NCBI RefSeq assembly: GCF_036697405.1 | Contig: NZ_JBAHWA010000007.1 | Span: forward strand, 1 to 64,000 | Reading direction: 5' to 3' | DNA length: 64,000 nt | From: Lysobacter sp036697405 | Lineage (GTDB): Bacteria; Pseudomonadota; Gammaproteobacteria; Xanthomonadales; Xanthomonadaceae | Shown here: one piece after another, positions 60,160-64,000 of the stretch | Layout: each line of letters opens with the position of its first letter | Position numbering within the stretch: position 1 is the first letter of the stretch | Position numbers and translations under genes: made by a program | Notes under the pieces: generated by a model | The model's database searches: none | Told to the model about the DNA's origin: nothing | Seen by the model: only the letters and a program-made list of their open reading frames with translations

Positions 60160-60579
60160 GTGAACGAGTACGGAATCGTCCTCCACGCGACCGACACGCG
60201 CCAGGCTTCCAGGCACATGCTCACCAATCCCGAAGCAGCGGAATTCTTCAAAGGCCAGTCGGCGCATTCCGACTTGACCACGGAGTTGCTCGCGTCGCTG
60301 GCGCGACTCGGAGCGTACGAATCGGCGGGCGACGGCGCCCCCTTCGCCGCGCCCTGCTTCATCACCGCGGGTACCGTTTTCTGCGGTGCCGCCGGCATGT
60401 GCGACACCTACTGGCGGTTGCGCGCCAGCGATATCGCCATCGCCATGGCGACCGGAGCCGAAGCCGCCGCCGTGGGCCCGGAATGGGTGCGCATCGCGCT
60501 GTTCCGGCCGTCCTGGCCGCGGCCCGATCTGGCGCATTGGGCTTTGCGCGCGTACGACTACGCCCGCACGGGGCCTTAG
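60160..60579 (+). CDS. Hypothetical protein
   Basis: 139 residues from a GTG at 60160 (VNEYGIVLHATDTRQASRHM); a GTG at 60127 adds 11 residues but lies only five bases after the yeiP hairpin. No clear ribosome site for either. Codon use (G/C third positions) supports a real gene. Blocks: LTNPEAAEFFKGQSAHSDLT, APCFITAGTVFCGAAGMCDT, YWRLRASDIAIAMATGAEAA, DLAHWALRAYDYA. Cytoplasmic, no known domain recognised. Confidence 0.6.
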   Translation: MNEYGIVLHATDTRQASRHMLTNPEAAEFFKGQSAHSDLTTELLASLARLGAYESAGDGAPFAAPCFITAGTVFCGAAGMCDTYWRLRASDIAIAMATGAEAAAVGPEWVRIALFRPSWPRPDLAHWALRAYDYARTGP

Positions 60580-60721
60580 CCGCGCGGCCCTTGCGCAGCA
60601 GCCGCTGGCTGCGGGCCCATCGAGCGGCTCGCCGGCCTTCGAGCAATGCGTTGACACGGCTTCTGCGCCGCCTGAATATCGGACGCAACGCCCGTCTCCG
60701 CCTGCCCGCGCTGGAAGCCCC

Positions 60722-61228
60722 ATGAAATTGCTGCTTTCGGCCGCGGTCTTCGCACTCCTGCTGACGCCGGTCTCCGAATCCCAGCGAACCGGCGAACCGG
60801 CGCGGCAAGCCGCCGACTATGCCTCCGTGGCGGGGCTTCCGCCCCTCTCATCGAACCCGGCACAGCCTTCGGTGCGTGTGTGGCGCCGTATCGCGCTGAC
60901 CGACTCGATAACCGCCTGGGTCGTCACGCGGGGCAGTATCTCGGTCTATTCGGGAAGCGACTCGAGGAAGCTGCGCCTGACCAGCAGCATTACGACGCAT
61001 CGGGCGCAGAAGGTGCTGAAAGCGTTCCAGCGGTTGCGCGCCTATGACGGCCAGTGGATCTTTTGCTCCCGCGTCAAAGATGGCTGGGGCCTGGTCATAG
61101 AAGGAGCGGACGCATCGGGGCACTTCGCTTTCACGTCGAGCACTCCGAACCTATGCGCGGAATATGAGACGAAGCGGATTCATCGGGCCTACGAACTGCT
61201 GACCGATATCGCTGGCGACGGGCAGTAG
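60722..61228 (+). CDS. Hypothetical exported protein
   Basis: 168 residues, ATG at 60722. A short hydrophobic N-terminus (MKLLLSAAVFALLLTPVSES) suggests Sec export. The body has beta strands (VWRRIALTDSITAWVVTRGS, DGQWIFCSRVKDGWGLVIEG) and two cysteines (IFCSR, NLCAEY). No family recognised. No convincing ribosome site is seen near the start. Confidence 0.6.
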   Translation: MKLLLSAAVFALLLTPVSESQRTGEPARQAADYASVAGLPPLSSNPAQPSVRVWRRIALTDSITAWVVTRGSISVYSGSDSRKLRLTSSITTHRAQKVLKAFQRLRAYDGQWIFCSRVKDGWGLVIEGADASGHFAFTSSTPNLCAEYETKRIHRAYELLTDIAGDGQ

Positions 61229-61506
61229 CGCCGCTCTGAATACGCTGGCCATCACCCTCAGTGCCAGCCGCCGGGCAGGTCCGGGCCCCGTCGTCGTCTC
61301 CGGAGCAACGGCAGGCGGGCTTGCGTATGGCTACGGCGGCCGCCGTCTGGATATTCCGTGTATTTCTTCCGCCGGGATTCCGATGCCGGACGGCCGCCGG
61401 GCGCACGACGCGCCCGCCGGTGTTACGGTTGAGGCCTAGCAGTGCTTGCTAGCCAGAGCCGCCGTTCGGCTCGCCCCGATCGGGGCATCAGGCAACAGGA
61501 GATCGT

Positions 61507-62229
61507 GTGATCAAGTTTCTTCAAGGCTTGCTGGGCAAAAAGTCGTCGTCGGGATCGGCCGACGCTTCCTCGGACACGGAAGCCCTGCTCAAGAGCGAAC
61601 CGCCGTCGGTGCAGTGGCTGAGCAAGGACGATCCCAAGAACCCCTTCGTCGTGGACGGATACGATTGCCTGGCGTTCGTCAGGTCCATGCTGTCGTCCAC
61701 GCAAGACCCCGGCGTCGCCGCTTCCTTCACCGCGCTGCGCGGCAGCCTGGGCCAGGAACACGTCGGCCGGTTCCCTTCCGACAGCGTCGCGCTGGACTGC
61801 CGGCTCGCCTATCCCTTCGACGGCGAAACCTCCGAGGGCGTGCTGTTCAAGGCGGCGCGCATGGAAGAGAAGTGGGACATCTACCTCTATGGCGATCGTC
61901 TCTACTTCAGCCGCAGCTGGACGGGCGGCCTGGCCTTCGTGGCGCAGTTCAGCGTCGCCGGCGGTTCGCTCACGATTTCGCAGATATCGGCGTCCTCCAG
62001 CGGCACCGGCATGGATTACCGCTACGCGGTCAGACAGGTCGACTACCTGGTGCGCAGCCATATCCTGAAGGAGTCGCTGCCCCATCCGCTGCCGACGGGC
62101 CTGGACCGGGACCCGGCCAGCATCGGCCTGTTTTCGTTCAGCCAATACGGCTGGCTTTGCTGTTTCGGCACCTTCGACGAGACTTTGCGGCGGGACCTCG
62201 CAAAGGCGCAAGCCGACCTGCCGACATAA
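61507..62229 (+). CDS. Hypothetical protein
   Basis: 240 residues from a GTG at 61507 (VIKFLQGLLGKKSSSGSADA), ten bases after AGGAGATC. No signal peptide. A flexible Ser-rich N-terminus is followed by a mixed alpha/beta domain (VQWLSKDDPKNPFVVDGYDC, LYGDRLYFSRSWTGGLAFVA, YRYAVRQVDYLVRSHIL). The layout (an 'acts on stored value' type SMI1/Knr4-adjacent fold) cannot be assigned with confidence; I recognise no family. Stands alone between hypothetical genes. Confidence 0.68.
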   Translation: MIKFLQGLLGKKSSSGSADASSDTEALLKSEPPSVQWLSKDDPKNPFVVDGYDCLAFVRSMLSSTQDPGVAASFTALRGSLGQEHVGRFPSDSVALDCRLAYPFDGETSEGVLFKAARMEEKWDIYLYGDRLYFSRSWTGGLAFVAQFSVAGGSLTISQISASSSGTGMDYRYAVRQVDYLVRSHILKESLPHPLPTGLDRDPASIGLFSFSQYGWLCCFGTFDETLRRDLAKAQADLPT

Positions 62230-62294
62230 AGCGCGAGCGCCCCGATCGCGATTCGGTCCAAGTCTTAGCAATACGGTCAGGCCAGGAACCACTC

Positions 62295-62657
62295 ATGTTC
62301 AACAACCTCATCCCCAAGATCTTCTACGACCGCCTCGAAGACGGGCTGGAATTCTTCGTCGACGGCCTGGGTTTCGAGCTGCGCTACCGCGACGCGGGCA
62401 TGGCCGTGGTCGCGCGCGACGGCGCCAAGGCCTACATCGTGGAGAGCCCGGAGTACGCGGCCAAGGACCGCCCCGAGCTGGGCATCGATACCGACGACGT
62501 CGACGCGGTGTTCAAGGAGATGTCCGCGCGCGCGCCGCAGCTGCTGCATCCCAACTCGAACCGGGTCGCGCTCAAACCCTGGGGCAGTCGCGAGTTCGCC
62601 ATGTTGGACAAGACCACGGTCTGCGTGAACTTCCGCCAGTGGCCGGCCGAAAACTGA
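62295..62657 (+). CDS. VOC/glyoxalase-like protein
   Basis: 120 residues, ATG at 62295 with AGGAACC upstream. MFNNLIPKIFYDRLEDGLEF, FVDGLGFELRYRDAGMAVVA, DDVDAVFKEMSARAPQLLHP, KPWGSREFAMLDKTTVCVNF. A beta-alpha-beta-beta-beta VOC module with the KPWGSREFA(M)LD end typical of bleomycin-resistance-like proteins. Substrate unknown. Its stop lies one base before the GNAT gene. Confidence 0.83.
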   Translation: MFNNLIPKIFYDRLEDGLEFFVDGLGFELRYRDAGMAVVARDGAKAYIVESPEYAAKDRPELGIDTDDVDAVFKEMSARAPQLLHPNSNRVALKPWGSREFAMLDKTTVCVNFRQWPAEN

Positions 62658-62658
62658 G

Positions 62659-63123
62659 ATGGTCCAGGCCGACTACCGCTTCGTGCCGGCGACCACGGCG
62701 GACCTGCCGCGGCTGATGCCGGTGCTGCGCGAGTTCTACGCCGAGGAACACCTGCCCTGGAACGAGCCGGCGCTGCGTGCGGCGCTGACGCGGTTGGTCG
62801 CCGACCCGGGCGCGGGCCGTCTGCGCCTGATCCTGCGCGGCGACGAGATCGCCGGCCACCTCGCGGTCGGCTTTTGCTTCAGCCTGGAATTCGGCGGCCG
62901 CTACGGCCTGCTCGACGAGCTGTTCGTGCGGCCCGCCCACCGCGGCGCCGGCCTGGGCAAGCGCGCCCTGGCCGAGGCCGAAGCGCTGTGCCGCGCGGAA
63001 GGCCTGCTGGCGCTGCGGCTGGAGGTCAACTACGACAATGCGCACGCACGCGGCATCTACGAACGCGCGGGCTACACGGCGCATGCGCGGCGCCTGATGA
63101 CGCGCTGGCTCACGGCGGACTAG
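62659..63123 (+). CDS. GNAT family N-acetyltransferase
   Basis: 154 residues. Acetyl-CoA site LLDELFVRPAHRGAGLGKRA (R/Q-x-x-G-x-G/A), preceded by the strand GHLAVGFCFSLEF and followed by LRLEVNYDNAHARGIYERAG, the usual GNAT motif-B end. Small-molecule or protein acetylation; substrate not deducible. It follows the VOC gene by one base, so the pair is probably cotranscribed. Confidence 0.9.
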   Translation: MVQADYRFVPATTADLPRLMPVLREFYAEEHLPWNEPALRAALTRLVADPGAGRLRLILRGDEIAGHLAVGFCFSLEFGGRYGLLDELFVRPAHRGAGLGKRALAEAEALCRAEGLLALRLEVNYDNAHARGIYERAGYTAHARRLMTRWLTAD

Positions 63124-63275
63124 GCGCGCTGCTGTATTCCACCGGACAAGCCGAGCTTATTCGGGCTACTTACCGGCACATAAAATACGCAGACATCCGC
63201 TCAGCCGTCACGATCGGCGCGCGCCTGCGGTTTATTCTGGCCGCACTCCGCTCCCCCAGGCCCGAGGAAGGATGC

Positions 63276-63662
63276 ATGCGCCGCCGCAACGCCTTGCTGC
63301 TGAGTCTCACCTTCTTCGCGGCCGTCGCGCAGGCGCGCGAAGCCAAGCTCGACGACCCTCGCCCCGGCGGCCGTTTGAGCGCGCGCGAGCGCTCGCTGTG
63401 CGAGGCGCCGGAAGCCTACCCCGGCTGGTGCGAGCAAGCGCACGAAGTACGCGCCTTCCTGCAGCGCTACGACCTGTGCGAGCACTGGCGCGGCGAGGAA
63501 GCGCCGCCGGGCGACAAGCGACGTCGAAAAGAAATCGCCGAAGGCGCCAATGGCGCCTGCAAGGGCAACGACCGCCGCCTGACCGAATTGCGACGCCGTT
63601 ACCGGAACGATCCCGCGGCCGCGGCCTTGCTGTCGCAGTTGGAGTTCAATGGCGGGCCCTGA
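63276..63662 (+). CDS. Hypothetical exported protein
   Basis: 128 residues from the ATG at 63276 (MRRRNALLLSLTFFAAVAQA, Sec signal) with GAGGAAGG upstream. The mature part is highly charged, with four Cys (SLCEAPEAYPGWCEQ, YDLCEHW, GACKGND) that could form disulfides. Ends LLSQLEFNGGP. No family recognised. Confidence 0.7.
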   Translation: MRRRNALLLSLTFFAAVAQAREAKLDDPRPGGRLSARERSLCEAPEAYPGWCEQAHEVRAFLQRYDLCEHWRGEEAPPGDKRRRKEIAEGANGACKGNDRRLTELRRRYRNDPAAAALLSQLEFNGGP

Positions 63663-63741
63663 GCGCCCGCTGCCATACCCCTGCAACCATCCTCGCTCAG
63701 CATCGCGCCTTCCCCCGCACCAGCGCTCGCAAGGAAAGCCC

Positions 63742-64000
63742 ATGGTCTCCGACACCCGTCGCGATTTCCTCAAGTTCGCCGGCGCCGCCGCCACCTTGGC
63801 GATGCTGCCGCCGTCGATCCGCAACGCGCTGGCCACGCCCGCCGCGCGCGTGACCGGCACGATCCAGGACGTGCAGCACGTGGTGATCCTGATGCAGGAG
63901 AACCGTTCCTTCGACCATTACCTGGGCGCGCTGCGCGGCGTGCGCGGCTTCGACGACCCGCGCCCGATCGCGCTGCCCAACGGCGATCCGGTCTGGCGCC
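63742..64000 (+). CDS. Tat-exported phosphocholine-type phospholipase C, 3' end outside window
   Basis: The first 86 residues are visible from the ATG at 63742. A twin-arginine signal (RRDFLKFAGAAATLAMLPPS) is followed by the enzyme start IQDVQHVVILMQENRSFDHY, LGALRGVRGFDDPRPIALPN, the N-terminal signature of the PlcN/acid-phosphatase-like phospholipase C superfamily, in which the ENRSFD region binds metal. It hydrolyses phospholipid head groups in the periplasm or outside. The rest lies beyond 64000. GGAAAG precedes the start. Confidence 0.9.
   Translation, partial: MVSDTRRDFLKFAGAAATLAMLPPSIRNALATPAARVTGTIQDVQHVVILMQENRSFDHYLGALRGVRGFDDPRPIALPNGDPVWR

Overview
The window looks like a chromosomal segment of a Lysobacter-type gammaproteobacterium (Xanthomonadaceae/Lysobacteraceae). 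Pointers are the very high GC coding DNA with G/C at third positions, the intergenic palindromic family with core GTAGGAGCGGCGTGAGCCGC, proteins carrying the XVIPCD-type C-terminal domain that labels effectors of the bacteria-killing type IV secretion system of Xanthomonas, Stenotrophomonas and Lysobacter, small proteins resembling the XAC0095 family, and a fused isobutyryl-CoA mutase. The genus is inferred from gene content only; no rRNA or tRNA gene was seen.

Layout. 1-2177: 5' part of a secreted Rhs/YD-repeat protein (minus). 2558-10296: a minus-strand antibacterial island with two effector/immunity sets. One is a GH19-like peptidoglycan hydrolase plus an LprI/XAC2610-like lipoprotein. The other is a GxSxG lipase plus two tandem lipoprotein paralogues. 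An orphan lipoprotein and two XAC0095-like small genes, one internally frame-scrambled, lie among them. 10594-11409: a 53-residue zinc-ribbon protein and a decayed REP-associated transposase. 11666-13512: an AT-richer ATPase + DUF4276-like pair, a likely defence module. 13679-14660: an unknown protein and its wrecked duplicate. 15276-23902: M13 metallopeptidase, lipoprotein, secreted propeller-like proteins, DUF3228 protein and a hydrolase, separated by repeat-rich gaps. 24034-27477: fused isobutyryl-CoA mutase. 27866-29528: a small exported protein and a Sel1-prolyl hydroxylase fusion.

30316-59382 is dominated by branched-chain amino acid catabolism: leucine dehydrogenase, isovaleryl-CoA dehydrogenase, thiolase, both methylcrotonyl-CoA carboxylase subunits, methylglutaconyl-CoA hydratase, HMG-CoA lyase and a short-chain dehydrogenase. 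Together these would convert leucine to acetyl-CoA and acetoacetate. They are not one compact operon. Interleaved are two Ala-rich lipoproteins, an HscC-type Hsp70 with three J-like membrane proteins, a bactofilin/zinc-ribbon pair, a zeta-toxin-like kinase with a small partner, and the divergent feoA-feoB-small protein iron operon behind a Fur-box-like site. mccA, two paralogous lipoproteins, hmgL and a PAS-GGDEF-EAL protein form one chain of four-base stop/start overlaps.

59511-64000: YeiP (EF-P-like), several unrecognised proteins, a VOC protein, a GNAT acetyltransferase, and the start of a Tat-exported phospholipase C that runs off the right end. The most interesting material is the effector/immunity island, the ATPase-DUF4276 pair, the HscC-triple-J locus with RPD in place of HPD, and the unknown lipoproteins coupled to leucine catabolism genes.
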